Below, one piece after another: positions 1 through 9,520 of a stretch of DNA of 64,000 nt. This stretch comes from Bacteroidia bacterium (GTDB lineage: Bacteria > Bacteroidota > Bacteroidia > M30B66), in assembly GCA_018401705.1 (NCBI GenBank), contig JAGYKL010000005.1, positions 98,062 through 162,061 of the forward strand, given 5' to 3'. The position numbers and the translations under genes are program-made. Numbering within the stretch: the first letter of the stretch is position 1; each line of letters begins with the position of its first letter. The notes beneath the pieces were generated by a model. It did not search any database. It saw only the letters and a list, made by a program, of their open reading frames with translations, and had not been told where the DNA came from.

Positions 1-1648
1 ATTTATGAACGACGTAACTTGTCCTGAATGCGAAGGCAACAGAATAAAAAAGCAAGCTCTTTGGTTTAAAATAGGCGATAAAAACATCGCTGATTTGGCT
101 AAGCTGGATATTTCTGACCTTGAAACATGGTTTATGCATGTGGAGGAATCGATGCATGAACGCCAATTGGCTATTGGACAAGAAGTTATTAAAGAAATTC
201 GGACAAGAATCGGATTTCTGATGGATGTTGGATTAGATTATCTCACGCTTAATCGAAGTGCAGGAAGTTTATCTGGCGGTGAATCTCAGCGAATTAGACT
301 GGCAACTCAAATTGGGTCAAAACTAGTTGGAGTTTTATATATCCTTGATGAACCAAGCATTGGTTTGCATCAAAGAGACAATGTTAGACTTATAAAGGCT
401 TTGCAAGATTTGAGAGACGCTGGTAATTCGGTAATTGTTGTTGAGCACGACAAGGACATGATTATGGCAGCAGATTGGGTGATTGATGTGGGGCCTGGCG
501 CAGGAGTTCACGGTGGTAAAATTGTTGCACAGGGCAGCCCAGAAAGCCTTTACGCTGGAGATTCTACTACATCTTTATATCTTAGAAACGAGAAGCAAAT
601 TGCGTTACCTGAAAAAAGAAGGGAAGGAAATGGCAATAGTTTAAAATTACTTGGTGCAAGTGGCAACAATTTGAAGAATATAAATGTGAGTTTTCCTTTG
701 GGAACCTTTATTTGTGTTACAGGAGTTTCAGGAAGCGGGAAATCTACATTGATTAATGAAACCTTGTACCCAATACTTAATCACCATATTTACAGGTCAT
801 TAAAAAAACCTCTTCCATATAAAAAGATTGAAGGGCTGAAGCATATAGACAAGGTAATTGACATAGATCAAAGTCCGATAGGCAGAACACCACGTTCGAA
901 TCCAGCAACTTACACAGGTGTATTTTCAGATATTAGAAGTTTGTTCGCTTCTTTGCCAGAGGCAGCGATTAGGGGTTATAAGCCTGGAAGATTTTCTTTT
1001 AACGTTAAAGGCGGACGATGCGAAACCTGTTCAGGTGGAGGCATGCAGGTTATTGAGATGAATTTCTTGCCTGATGTTTACGTTCAATGCCCAACATGCC
1101 AGGGTAAAAGATATAATCGTGAAACGCTTGAGGTACGCTATCGCGGGAAGTCAATAAGTGATATTCTTGCTATGACTATAGATCAAGCAGTTGAGTTTTT
1201 TGAGAACATTCCAAGCATTCTGCATAAGATAAAAACAATTCAGGAGGTTGGTTTAGGATATGTTTCACTTGGACAATCTTCAACTACTCTAAGCGGAGGA
1301 GAAGCTCAGCGCGTTAAACTAGCAACTGAACTTTCAAAGAAGGATACTGGAAATACCTTTTATATCTTAGACGAGCCTACAACCGGTTTGCATTTTGAGG
1401 ATATTCGTATTTTGCTTGATGTACTTCAAAAATTAGTAGACAGAGGCAATACGGTGCTAGTGATTGAACATAATATGGATATGATTAAAGTTGCAGATTA
1501 CATTATTGACATTGGGCCAGAAGGCGGCGAACGAGGGGGAACTTTAATAACAACGGGAACTCCAGAGAAAATTGCTGAGCATAAAAGCAGTTTCACATCT
1601 GCATTTTTAAAACAAGAATTAAACGAATTAAAAGTATATGGACAATAA
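1..1648 (+). CDS. uvrA: UvrA excinuclease subunit A, 3' part
   Basis: DNA-damage recognition ATPase of UvrABC nucleotide excision repair. The window opens inside the gene; about 547 of the usual ~940 residues are visible, and the ATG at base 5 is an internal Met. The fragment begins at the second half of a zinc finger (CPEC). The first ABC signature LSGGESQR and Walker B/D-loop [12 protein letters not shown] follow near residues 89-125. The second ABC domain has Walker [10 protein letters not shown], the second zinc finger (CETC ... CPTC), signature LSGGEAQR and LDEPTTGLH. All motifs of the C-terminal half are intact. The 3' end overlaps the next gene by 11 nt, so they are probably cotranscribed. 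Confidence 0.97.
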   Translation, partial: FMNDVTCPECEGNRIKKQALWFKIGDKNIADLAKLDISDLETWFMHVEESMHERQLAIGQEVIKEIRTRIGFLMDVGLDYLTLNRSAGSLSGGESQRIRLATQIGSKLVGVLYILDEPSIGLHQRDNVRLIKALQDLRDAGNSVIVVEHDKDMIMAADWVIDVGPGAGVHGGKIVAQGSPESLYAGDSTTSLYLRNEKQIALPEKRREGNGNSLKLLGASGNNLKNINVSFPLGTFICVTGVSGSGKSTLINETLYPILNHHIYRSLKKPLPYKKIEGLKHIDKVIDIDQSPIGRTPRSNPATYTGVFSDIRSLFASLPEAAIRGYKPGRFSFNVKGGRCETCSGGGMQVIEMNFLPDVYVQCPTCQGKRYNRETLEVRYRGKSISDILAMTIDQAVEFFENIPSILHKIKTIQEVGLGYVSLGQSSTTLSGGEAQRVKLATELSKKDTGNTFYILDEPTTGLHFEDIRILLDVLQKLVDRGNTVLVIEHNMDMIKVADYIIDIGPEGGERGGTLITTGTPEKIAEHKSSFTSAFLKQELNELKVYGQ

Positions 1649-2363
1649 CCAAAAAGGAGGACACGAAGATAAAATCATCGAAGCCTTTAAAGAAAAAGAC
1701 AATTTTGAGATAAAGACCACGAATTCTTGGCAAATCTTTAAGATTATGGCTGAGTTTGTTGAAGGATTTGAAAAACTTGGAAAGATTGGACCCTGCGTTT
1801 CAATATTTGGCTCGGCTCGTTCAAAGCCGGAAGATCCTTATTATGAAATGGCTGAAGAAATTGCTTATAAGCTAACTCTTGAAGGCTATGGAATTATAAC
1901 AGGGGGTGGCCCTGGGATTATGGAAGCTGGTAATAAAGGAGCGCACCGAGGAGGTGGAAAATCGGTAGGATTGAATATCGTTTTGCCTCACGAGCAAGAA
2001 GGAAACAGATACATTGACAGAGACAAAATCATAAATTTCGATTACTTTTTTGTGCGTAAGGTAATGTTTATGAAATATGCTCAAGGCTTTGTTATTATGC
2101 CAGGTGGCTTTGGAACCTTAGATGAATTTTTTGAAGCAATTACATTAATTCAGACTAATAAAATTGCTAGGTTCCCACTAGTTCTAGTTGGAAAAGTATT
2201 TTGGGGAGGCTTGGTTGATTGGGTTAAGCAACAACAATTGGCTGCAAATCCATTTATTTCTGCTGAAGATTTAGACTTATTTAGTTTGGTTGATAATGCT
2301 GATGAAGCAGTTGAAGCGATAAATGATTTTTATAACAAATACATGTTTCGTCCTAATTTCTGA
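1638..2363 (+). CDS. LOG-family (TIGR00730) nucleotide 5'-monophosphate phosphoribohydrolase
   Basis: A 241-aa Rossmann-fold protein of the LOG family, often misnamed lysine decarboxylase. Members cleave the N-glycosidic bond of nucleoside (or cytokinin riboside) monophosphates. The family hallmarks are present: [14 protein letters not shown], the RKVMFMKYA helix and the catalytic PGGFGTLDE motif. It has an N-terminal extension of about 45 residues before the core and is cytoplasmic. It overlaps uvrA by 11 nt, and its stop overlaps the start of the next gene (TGATG), so translation is probably coupled. The true substrate cannot be told from sequence. Confidence 0.92.
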   Translation: MDNNQKGGHEDKIIEAFKEKDNFEIKTTNSWQIFKIMAEFVEGFEKLGKIGPCVSIFGSARSKPEDPYYEMAEEIAYKLTLEGYGIITGGGPGIMEAGNKGAHRGGGKSVGLNIVLPHEQEGNRYIDRDKIINFDYFFVRKVMFMKYAQGFVIMPGGFGTLDEFFEAITLIQTNKIARFPLVLVGKVFWGGLVDWVKQQQLAANPFISAEDLDLFSLVDNADEAVEAINDFYNKYMFRPNF

Positions 2364-4237
2364 TGCGAAAGCTCAGAGAGAACATAAGTGAATTTTTAGC
2401 TTCGCCCGATTATAAAGAAATTCGGGAAAGGATAAGGCAATTGCGCTTTCCTCTGACAAAAGAATTGGCCGACAGGTACCTGTTCCAATTTCTAAAATGG
2501 AGGATTAAGTATATCTCAAACAGGAATTTCTTAGTTTTCCTAAGTGTTCTTGTGGGAATTATCTGCGCAATAGCTGCCGTGGTTCTTAAGGCTTCAGTGC
2601 ATTATATTGAGGCCTATCTGCAAAATGATCTTAATCTTCCATACAAAGGAACTTTGTATTTTGTATTCCCTGTAATTGGTATACTTCTAACGGTATGGTT
2701 TGTAAAGCGTTTTCTTGGAGGTCATTTAGGAAGAGGCATTAGTCCTATTCTATTTGTAATATCAAGAAAGGGGTCTAAGGTTGAGAGACATAAAACCTGG
2801 TCGCATTTAGTTACTTCGGCAATCACAGCTGGTTTTGGAGGGTCGGCAGGACTAGAAGCGCCGATTGTTGTTGCTGGTTCGGCAATTGGTTCTAACGTTG
2901 GTCAGATGCTTCATTTAAATTATAGAGAGCGAACGCTTTTGCTAGGTTGTGGAGCTGCTGCAGGAATAGCAGCTGTGTTTAACTGTCCAATTGCGGGGGT
3001 GATTTTTGCTTTTGAAGTTTTACTTGAAGGGTTTACGATTCCAGCATTTATTCCTTTACTGATTTCAGCGGCAACAGCTGCGGTAGTTTCAAGGGTGCTT
3101 TATAGTGGTCAATTATTTTATTTGATAACCGATGGTTATCAAATGAGTAGCTTACCCTTTTATGTTTTGCTTGGAATTCTATGCGGAATGATATCTGCAT
3201 ACATGACCCGAATGACTTTGAGGATTGAAGGGAAGTTTGAAATGTTTACAAAGCATTTTCCGAAAGCACTTGTTGGAGGAGCTATGCTGGGTTTTTTGAT
3301 TTTCATGATGCCATCTCTTTATGGGGAAGGTTACACAACAATTCAGGCTCTTTTTAATGGAGATCACTCAAGCCTAACAGCATCATTTCTTTTTTCAACA
3401 ATTGATGATAATGTTTGGATTGTTTTGGGAGCTGGAGCTGCGATCACTTTTTTAAAGGTTATAGCCACTTCACTAACATTAGGCTCAGGCGGTAATGGAG
3501 GAATCTTTGCTCCTTCCCTATTCTCAGGCTCAGTACTTGGATATACAATGGCTTATGGAGTAAACCTCACTTCCTTTATACAGTTACCGATAGCAAATTT
3601 TGTTGCTTGTGGAATGGCTGGAGTTTTAAGTGGTGTGGTACATGCTCCTCTAACGGCAATCTTCTTAATTGCAGAAATCACTGGTGGATATTCTTTGTTT
3701 GTTCCATTGATGATTGTATCAGCTTTATCATATTTCATTGCAAGGATTTTTGAACCGTACTCGGTTTATACCACCCGATTGGCGAAAAAAGGATTATGGT
3801 TTCAACAAAATAGAGACTATAGTGTACTTCGTTCTATGCGTTTAAGAGCATATATTAGAAAACATCAGGAAATACTCACAATGGATATGAATCTTGAGGC
3901 CCTTATTCATGTTGTTTCTCATTCACACAGAGACATTTTTCCTGTTTTGGGCCCTGAAAACAGACTTTTAGGAATGATTTATATGGATGATATTCGAGAA
4001 GTTCTATTTCATAAGGAACAATATCCAAATCTTTCCGTAAAGGATTTAATGAAAAAACCAAGGGCTATTGTGGATATGAGAGATTCTATGCCTACTGTAA
4101 TGGAATGCTTTGAAAAGACACATGAAGATGTGCTTCCTGTTACTGAAGGAGGAAGCTTTAAAGGGGTTGTTTTGAAGTCTGATGTCTTTACAGGCTATCG
4201 CAATAATCTCATCCGTCAAGCTCAAGAACTAAGTTAA
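2363..4237 (+). CDS. ClC-family chloride channel/transporter with C-terminal CBS domains
   Basis: A 624-aa membrane protein. Residues ~55-465 carry the ClC fold with its selectivity motifs: GSAGLEAP (canonical GxEGP; the gating Glu is kept, Gly is replaced by Ala) and GGIFAPSLF (GxFxP). A pair of CBS domains fills the last ~120 residues (RDIFPVLGPENRLLG and EDVLPVTEGGSFKGV). CBS pairs usually bind adenine nucleotides and gate transport. It starts within the stop codon of the LOG gene. Whether it is a channel or an H+/Cl- exchanger is not decided; the retained gating Glu is compatible with exchange. Confidence 0.93.
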   Translation: MRKLRENISEFLASPDYKEIRERIRQLRFPLTKELADRYLFQFLKWRIKYISNRNFLVFLSVLVGIICAIAAVVLKASVHYIEAYLQNDLNLPYKGTLYFVFPVIGILLTVWFVKRFLGGHLGRGISPILFVISRKGSKVERHKTWSHLVTSAITAGFGGSAGLEAPIVVAGSAIGSNVGQMLHLNYRERTLLLGCGAAAGIAAVFNCPIAGVIFAFEVLLEGFTIPAFIPLLISAATAAVVSRVLYSGQLFYLITDGYQMSSLPFYVLLGILCGMISAYMTRMTLRIEGKFEMFTKHFPKALVGGAMLGFLIFMMPSLYGEGYTTIQALFNGDHSSLTASFLFSTIDDNVWIVLGAGAAITFLKVIATSLTLGSGGNGGIFAPSLFSGSVLGYTMAYGVNLTSFIQLPIANFVACGMAGVLSGVVHAPLTAIFLIAEITGGYSLFVPLMIVSALSYFIARIFEPYSVYTTRLAKKGLWFQQNRDYSVLRSMRLRAYIRKHQEILTMDMNLEALIHVVSHSHRDIFPVLGPENRLLGMIYMDDIREVLFHKEQYPNLSVKDLMKKPRAIVDMRDSMPTVMECFEKTHEDVLPVTEGGSFKGVVLKSDVFTGYRNNLIRQAQELS

Positions 4238-4270
4238 AAAGTTTACATTTACTATCTGAATAATTGATAA

Positions 4271-4633
4271 ATGAGCTATCAGATCCCAGACGAAAAATTA
4301 TACAATCTCTCTATGATTCAGGAGATTGCGCATGGAAACATGGATTTTGTAAATAAAATGATGTCCCTTTTTATTGAAACTATGCCTCCTGCTATTAATG
4401 AAATAAGAGAGCATTTTAACAACTCAAATTGGAGTGATTTAGGAGCTGTTGCTCACAAGATTAAGCCTTCGATAGATACAATGGGCATTGATCATCTTAA
4501 AGAAGATATCAGACTTATTGAACGCTATGGCAAAGAGGCAAGCAATTTAAATGAGCTACCTGCATTAATTGAAAAGCTAGAGGCGATTATCGGAAAGATA
4601 ATCTCTGATTTGCAAGCAGAGTTAGACGCATAA
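4271..4633 (+). CDS. Hpt-domain histidine phosphotransfer protein
   Basis: A 120-aa all-helical stand-alone Hpt protein. The phosphorylatable His is His62 in the AHKIKPS motif (canonical AHxLKGS). Such proteins pass phosphate between hybrid sensor kinases and response regulators. No kinase or regulator gene lies nearby, so the partner is encoded elsewhere. It follows the ClC gene after 33 nt and is the last gene before a bidirectional terminator. Confidence 0.85.
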   Translation: MSYQIPDEKLYNLSMIQEIAHGNMDFVNKMMSLFIETMPPAINEIREHFNNSNWSDLGAVAHKIKPSIDTMGIDHLKEDIRLIERYGKEASNLNELPALIEKLEAIIGKIISDLQAELDA

Positions 4634-4657
4634 AAAATCCTGCGATTGCAGGATTTT
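4634..4657. terminator. Bidirectional intrinsic terminator between convergent genes
   Basis: Perfect 10-bp stem AAAATCCTGC / GCAGGATTTT with a GATT loop. It starts right at the hpt stop codon and lies between it and the convergent FKBP operon. The A-run on one side and T-run on the other let it act in both directions. Confidence 0.88.
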
Positions 4658-4679
4658 AGAATTACTTATCATTCACTTC

Positions 4680-5474
4680 TTATTTAACTGAAATCAATTC
4701 AACATTGAATATCAGTTTTGATTTGGCAGGGATTAATGGAGGTCTTCCATTTTCTCCATAAGCCAATTCATAAGGGATTATGAGTAAAGCCTTGCTTCCT
4801 TCGTTCATGTATGAAATACCTTCATCCCATCCGGGAATAACCATTCCTGCTCCTAAGCGAAATGAAATTGGTTTTCCTCTAAGAACAGATGAATCAAATA
4901 TATCGCCGTTCTCAAGAAAACCCGTATAATGAACTTCAACTGTTTTACCTCGTTCGGCTTTAGCACCTTTGCCGGGTTCGAAAATATTATAAACCAGATT
5001 AGTTTCAGTAGTAACGTTATTTTTTTCTTTTACCACAAATTGCTTTGGTGCGAAATCTTTAAAAACGTCGAGCACCTCAATATCAAAAATCAGGTAAGAC
5101 CCTGTTGGAATCTTGGGCATTGGAGTATCGCCATAGCCTAATGCTGGGGGAATTGTTAAAGTAGCTCTATCGCCAACTTTAAGGTAAGGTAAAGCCTCAT
5201 CCCAACCAGCAATCACTTGCTTCATTCCAACAACAAATTCGAAAGGTTGGTCTCTTTCTCGAGAACTATCAAATGTTCTATCGTCAACTAAAGTGCCTGT
5301 ATAATGGACTTTAACTTTATCGCCTTTCGCTACATTCTTACCTTTTCCTGGCTCTATAAGTTTAATTTTCAAGCCAGATTCTGTAGTAATCTCCTCGTCT
5401 TTCTTGAGTTTAACTTGCTGCGCAGATAAGGAGGCGGCAAAGAAAAGTAGCGTGAGTATAGTGGTAGATCTCAT
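4680..5474 (-). CDS. Exported FKBP-type peptidyl-prolyl isomerase with two complete FKBP domains
   Basis: A 264-aa protein with a signal peptide (hydrophobic stretch ending SLSAQQ). Two FKBP domains lie in tandem, at about 35-140 and 160-264. Both keep the active-site set: HYTG, FDSS, VIAGWDEAL or VIPGWDEGI, LGYG or LAYG, and a final I/V-E-L strand. Both therefore look catalytically competent, acting in the periplasm. It is the last gene of a five-gene minus-strand operon (8 nt after the previous gene) and ends at the terminator 4634-4657. Confidence 0.93.
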   Translation of the reverse strand: MRSTTILTLLFFAASLSAQQVKLKKDEEITTESGLKIKLIEPGKGKNVAKGDKVKVHYTGTLVDDRTFDSSRERDQPFEFVVGMKQVIAGWDEALPYLKVGDRATLTIPPALGYGDTPMPKIPTGSYLIFDIEVLDVFKDFAPKQFVVKEKNNVTTETNLVYNIFEPGKGAKAERGKTVEVHYTGFLENGDIFDSSVLRGKPISFRLGAGMVIPGWDEGISYMNEGSKALLIIPYELAYGENGRPPLIPAKSKLIFNVELISVK

Positions 5475-5482
5475 AGATTAAA

Positions 5483-6397
5483 TTATTCGTAGCTTATTAA
5501 TTCAACTTCAAAGATTAGAGGCGAATTAGCAGGAATTGATCCAACACCTCTTGCACCATAAGCCAAGGCAGATGGGATTCCTAAAATTGCTTTTTCTCCT
5601 GGCATAAGCTCAGCTATGCCAAGATCCCAACCTTTAATAACCTGACCAACACCTAGTTGAAAAGAAAATGGTTCTCCTCTTTCAACGCTAGAATCGAAAA
5701 CGGTTCCATTTAAAAGGCGTCCGGTGTAATGAACTTTGACTGACTTTCCGTTTTGTGGCTTTTCGCCTGTTCCCGGTTGGGTTTGAACGATAAACATTCC
5801 TTTTTCATTAGGTTCTGCGTTATAGCCATTCTTCACGAAGTACTCTTTGATCTCCATGATTTGTTTTTCTGTGATGCTCTTCATTTCTTCTTCTTGCTTG
5901 GCTAGAACTTCTGCTTGCTTTTGTTGCATTTCTTCAATCGAAAGTACTTCATGCACACCAATATTAAAAAAGATTTTTTCTCCACTTTTAACAAAAGGAG
6001 GAATCTTATCCACTCTAACGGTTTTAATGAAAAATGAATCAGCAATTACACTAAATCTTGCAGAATCATTTAAGCTCAGCATTCCAATACCTTCGAGAAT
6101 ATCTCCTGGGTATTCAGATTCGGTTATTTGTAAAACCATTTTTCCATCAGCTGCGGCAGTGGCTGATTCAAATATAAGAGAATCAGCATTGTTACGCATA
6201 ACACCATAAGAAAGATTAAGAATAACAAAATCATCCTTCATGATTTTTCGAGAGGATTCGTCATGCCTGATTATATTATACTCTAAACCATTGGCAGTTT
6301 TCTTCATTTTTTTTCCATCCTTCTGAGCGAATAGCGAAGAAGAAATGCAAAAAAGTAAGACTAGACTAAGTCGTGCAGTGAGGTTAAATTGAATCAT
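5483..6397 (-). CDS. Exported FKBP-type peptidyl-prolyl isomerase with a degenerate N-terminal FKBP-like domain
   Basis: A 304-aa protein with a signal peptide ending SSLFAQ. The C-terminal ~100 residues form a complete FKBP domain (VHYTGRLLNG, FDSS, VIKGWDLGI, LAYGARGVG). Residues ~50-155 resemble an FKBP fold but lack the aromatic pocket: there is no GW motif, and ADSFF occupies the middle. A charged helical linker at ~160-190 (QKQAEVLAKQEEEMK) joins the halves. The layout matches the upstream gene (6400-7332), so the two are probably duplicates. It sits 2 nt from that gene. Confidence 0.92.
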   Translation of the reverse strand: MIQFNLTARLSLVLLFCISSSLFAQKDGKKMKKTANGLEYNIIRHDESSRKIMKDDFVILNLSYGVMRNNADSLIFESATAAADGKMVLQITESEYPGDILEGIGMLSLNDSARFSVIADSFFIKTVRVDKIPPFVKSGEKIFFNIGVHEVLSIEEMQQKQAEVLAKQEEEMKSITEKQIMEIKEYFVKNGYNAEPNEKGMFIVQTQPGTGEKPQNGKSVKVHYTGRLLNGTVFDSSVERGEPFSFQLGVGQVIKGWDLGIAELMPGEKAILGIPSALAYGARGVGSIPANSPLIFEVELISYE

Positions 6398-6399
6398 GA

Positions 6400-7332
6400 T
6401 TAATCTACTTTAAGTAATTGTACTTCAAATACTAATGGAGCAAAAGGCGGAATAGTTCCAGAACCATTAGAACCATATCCAAGCACAGATGGAATTATAA
6501 AAGTTGCTGAACTTCCAACATTCATCATGCCTATTCCTTCATCCCATCCGCCAATAACTTCTCCTTTACCTAAAGTAAAAGAAAAAGGTTGATCGCGGTC
6601 AAAACTCGAATCAAACTTTTTACCATTTAGTAAATAGCCAGTATAATGAACTGTCACTTTTTGGCCCGGCTTAACTTTGGGACCACTACCTTTCTCTGTC
6701 TCAATATAATACAATCCAGAAGCTGTTGGCTTGGTTGTTATTTCTTTCCTTTTAACATAATTAGCAATGTCTTCAGGCTCTTCAGCCATTAACCTATCCA
6801 TATCTTGTTTCTTCTTCATACTCATTTCAGAGCGAAGATCTGAAAGCTTCTTCATGGTTTCTTCTTCAGACTGAATGTCGACCAAACCTATATTAAATAG
6901 AAGTTTTTGTCCAGCTTTAACTCCAGGAGGCAGGCTTTCCATTTTATTTGAAACGAGAAAAAACGAATCAGCCGAAACAATGAAAGAAGCGCTATCACCG
7001 ATATGCATCATCGAAAGGCCTTCCATCATATCTCCTTTAAACATTGGATCAGAAAGCTGAATAAATTTGATTCCGCCAGGATAATCAGGAAAAGTTTGAG
7101 AATCAAACAAAAGTGAATCGCCATTTTCACCTCTCAGGCTAAGTGCCATGTGGGTAAAAAGTATTTCTCCTTGCTTGGGGGCTTTACCGTCTTCGTTTTC
7201 GATATGAAATTTATACGACAATCCTGTATCGGTGGATTCGAAATCACCATTCGGGTTATCAGAACAAGCAGAAAGGAGCAAAAAAGAGCCAATTACTATG
7301 GCTGATGAAAATTTAGAAAACGTCTGAAACAT
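6400..7332 (-). CDS. FKBP-type peptidyl-prolyl isomerase lipoprotein with a degenerate N-terminal domain
   Basis: A 310-aa predicted lipoprotein (lipobox LLSACS, Cys at ~23). The C-terminal FKBP domain is complete: VHYTGYLLNGKKFDSS, VIGGWDEGI, LGYGSNG. The N-terminal ~130 residues are an FKBP-like domain without the catalytic pocket; they contain SADSFF and an MEGLSMM segment parallel to those in the next gene. A Lys/Met-rich helix (SEMSMKKKQDMDRLM) links the halves, as in dimeric FKBPs such as FkpA or Mip. The stop and start of neighbouring genes abut with almost no spacer, so it is in the operon. Confidence 0.92.
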   Translation of the reverse strand: MFQTFSKFSSAIVIGSFLLLSACSDNPNGDFESTDTGLSYKFHIENEDGKAPKQGEILFTHMALSLRGENGDSLLFDSQTFPDYPGGIKFIQLSDPMFKGDMMEGLSMMHIGDSASFIVSADSFFLVSNKMESLPPGVKAGQKLLFNIGLVDIQSEEETMKKLSDLRSEMSMKKKQDMDRLMAEEPEDIANYVKRKEITTKPTASGLYYIETEKGSGPKVKPGQKVTVHYTGYLLNGKKFDSSFDRDQPFSFTLGKGEVIGGWDEGIGMMNVGSSATFIIPSVLGYGSNGSGTIPPFAPLVFEVQLLKVD

Positions 7333-7857
7333 TTAATTTAAGTGAGTTAATTCAATATTATAAACTACGGGTGAACCAGGAGGTATTTTATTATGATCTC
7401 CAGTAAGCCCATGAGCAAGGTGCGAAGGTAAAATAAAAATGGCATGCTCGCCTTCCTTTAGCAGTTTAACACCTTCATGTATTCCTGATTCAATTTGATC
7501 ATGATCAATTATAAAGGACTTTAGTCCAAGTGAATCGGATGAATAACATACTGTTCCGTCTAATAAAGAAATAGAATACTTTAGAGTTGCAGTCATGCCG
7601 GAGACGGCTTGTTTACCATCATTCTGTTTGGTAATCAAGTACCTAAGCCCTGTTCCTGTTCGTTCAACAGATAAATTTCTCCTTTTTATATAATTGTCAA
7701 TTTCTTTCGACTCTGTTTGAACATGAGCTTTATTAGCATCTAAAATACGTTCACGAATTCGTGCAATTTCTTCTTCAGAAATTTCTTCTTTATTTGTTTC
7801 TTCTCCGCCGCATGAACTAAATGATATCAAAAGAAATAGGTATAAAAATATTTTCAT
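7333..7857 (-). CDS. gldI: GldI-like FKBP-family lipoprotein
   Basis: A 174-aa lipoprotein (lipobox SFSSCG). It has one FKBP domain with altered pocket residues: the usual GWDE is SGIHEG and the YG loop is AHG. This matches what I recall of GldI, the gliding-motility FKBP lipoprotein of Flavobacteria, which also has SGLxEG ... KEGE ... FPS. Length and lipobox fit that family. It overlaps the upstream DHH gene by 4 nt. GldI is needed for gliding in Flavobacterium; whether this cell glides is unknown. The symbol rests on family resemblance only. Confidence 0.75.
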   Translation of the reverse strand: MKIFLYLFLLISFSSCGGEETNKEEISEEEIARIRERILDANKAHVQTESKEIDNYIKRRNLSVERTGTGLRYLITKQNDGKQAVSGMTATLKYSISLLDGTVCYSSDSLGLKSFIIDHDQIESGIHEGVKLLKEGEHAIFILPSHLAHGLTGDHNKIPPGSPVVYNIELTHLN

Positions 7858-8873
7858 TGTTGGGAAAGTTGATTGTAGCTGGGGAGAATTGACTTAAACT
7901 TCTCAATAGTTTCAGGCAATCCTAAATAAGAAACGCCTCCAGCAGCGTTCAAGTGCCCTCCCCCTTCGAAGTTATCTCTAGAAAGTTCATTAACGGGGAA
8001 TTCGCCAATTGACCTAAAAGAAATCCTGATTTTACCGCCACGTTCACTAAACAATGCAGCAACAAGAACACCTTTTATACTCAAGGCATAGTTTACAAGT
8101 CCTTCTAAGTCACCTTCTTTATAGTTATACTGCTTTAAATCTTGCTCGCTGAGAGCGATGAAAGCTGTTCTGAATTCAGGCATATAAACCAGTTTTTCAT
8201 GCAAAGCTAATCCCCATAACTTTAATTTATAGAAAGAGTTTTGGTTTGAAATAGCTTCATGAATAAGCCAATGCTGCACTCCTTTTTCAATGAGGACACC
8301 TGCATAATGATAGGTTGTTGCAGTTGCAGCCTGAAAACGGAAAGATCCTGTATCAGTCATCATTCCAGTGTATAAACAAGAAGCCGCATCCTTATCAACA
8401 TAGCTTTCTCCTTTTTTATGTAAAATCCATCTCAGAACCAATTCGCAAGTTGAACTTGCGGATATGTCACTTAGCATAGCATCGCAGAAATTGTCTGGCT
8501 CACGATGATGGTCTATCATTACTTTATAAGCTTTACTATTTATGATAGATTCTTCAAGTTGATCAGTTCTGGCCGGATGATTAAAGTCTAGACAAAAGAT
8601 TAAATCGGCTTGTTGAAAAGCCAAATTTGTCTCTTCTTTTTGCTTGTTGCCAATTATAATCGTTTCAGAACCTGGCATCCAGTCTAAAAAGTCGGGAAAT
8701 GGATCTGGAACAATGACTTCAGCATTAATCTGAAACGCATTTCTCAGATATTTTTGAAGGCCAAGCGAGGATCCTAATGCATCTCCATCTGGATTTCGGT
8801 GAACAACAATAACAACTTTACAGTTGGATGATAATAATTCTGAAATTTTAAAGTCCTGATCGGTAGTAAACAT
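7854..8873 (-). CDS. nrnA: DHH-family phosphoesterase, NrnA-like oligoribonuclease/pAp phosphatase
   Basis: About 339 aa, cytoplasmic. DHH motifs in order: HRNPDGDALG, LDFNHPARTD, IDHH and DTGSF, then a DHHA1 domain with GGGHLNAAGG near the C-terminus. NrnA enzymes degrade short oligonucleotides and 3'-phosphoadenosine 5'-phosphate. An upstream TTG would add three residues; the ATG at 8873 is preferred. It is the first gene of the operon with four FKBP genes, to which it has no obvious functional link. It diverges from the lipoprotein gene at 8984. Confidence 0.88.
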   Translation of the reverse strand: MFTTDQDFKISELLSSNCKVVIVVHRNPDGDALGSSLGLQKYLRNAFQINAEVIVPDPFPDFLDWMPGSETIIIGNKQKEETNLAFQQADLIFCLDFNHPARTDQLEESIINSKAYKVMIDHHREPDNFCDAMLSDISASSTCELVLRWILHKKGESYVDKDAASCLYTGMMTDTGSFRFQAATATTYHYAGVLIEKGVQHWLIHEAISNQNSFYKLKLWGLALHEKLVYMPEFRTAFIALSEQDLKQYNYKEGDLEGLVNYALSIKGVLVAALFSERGGKIRISFRSIGEFPVNELSRDNFEGGGHLNAAGGVSYLGLPETIEKFKSILPSYNQLSQQ

Positions 8874-8983
8874 AGGAGACAAACCTACCTAATATTTGCG
8901 AAAGCTATTTAATCCAATTGAATTGTTTGACGAAAAATAAATATCTTTATGGTTCCAAAATAACAAGAGAGAAATATCAATTT

Positions 8984-9499
8984 ATGGCAACTGCATCAAG
9001 ATTTTTTTACCGGGGTATTATATTGTTGTTCTTGCTTGTTTCTTTTTCATGCAAAAAAGAGGAAACGCCCGAAGAAGATACTACTGCAATTGCAGTTGGT
9101 TCTGCTGTTCTAAACAATGTTTACACTTCTTTTTCTCGAGGATATTATTACGTGTCGGATGCAAACGGATGGTATAATTATGTTACACTTTATAGAACCG
9201 ACAACAGTGAAATCCGAATCATTTTTGCCGAACAAGGTGAAGGACTTAGGACAATAGCTCCAGGCGATACTTCAATTAGGGAAATCAGATATAAAGATGC
9301 TGGACAAAGAAATTACATTGCTGACTCTGGTAGTGTAAACATCACCAGTTTTAAAGTAAGGGATGGAGTGTTTATTATTTCGGGAGGTTTTGCATTCAGG
9401 GCAAAAACAACTCCGATATTCTTACCTGATAGCACATCTTTTGCAACTACAATTAGGGTAACTGACGGAGGCTTTGTTAATTTGCAGTCAGAAGACTAA
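8984..9499 (+). CDS. Hypothetical lipoprotein
   Basis: A 171-aa protein from the ATG at 8984. An earlier ATG at 8918 would add 22 polar residues before the signal peptide and is less likely. It has a hydrophobic segment and lipobox (LLVSFSCKK), an acidic linker, and then a beta-rich domain. I do not recognise a family. The pattern (lipoprotein, EETPEED linker, small beta domain) is common in Bacteroidota outer-membrane-attached proteins. It ends 21 nt before the saccharopine dehydrogenase-like gene. Confidence 0.7.
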   Translation: MATASRFFYRGIILLFLLVSFSCKKEETPEEDTTAIAVGSAVLNNVYTSFSRGYYYVSDANGWYNYVTLYRTDNSEIRIIFAEQGEGLRTIAPGDTSIREIRYKDAGQRNYIADSGSVNITSFKVRDGVFIISGGFAFRAKTTPIFLPDSTSFATTIRVTDGGFVNLQSED

Positions 9500-9520
9500 T
9501 CCCAAATTCAATTAGTATTT

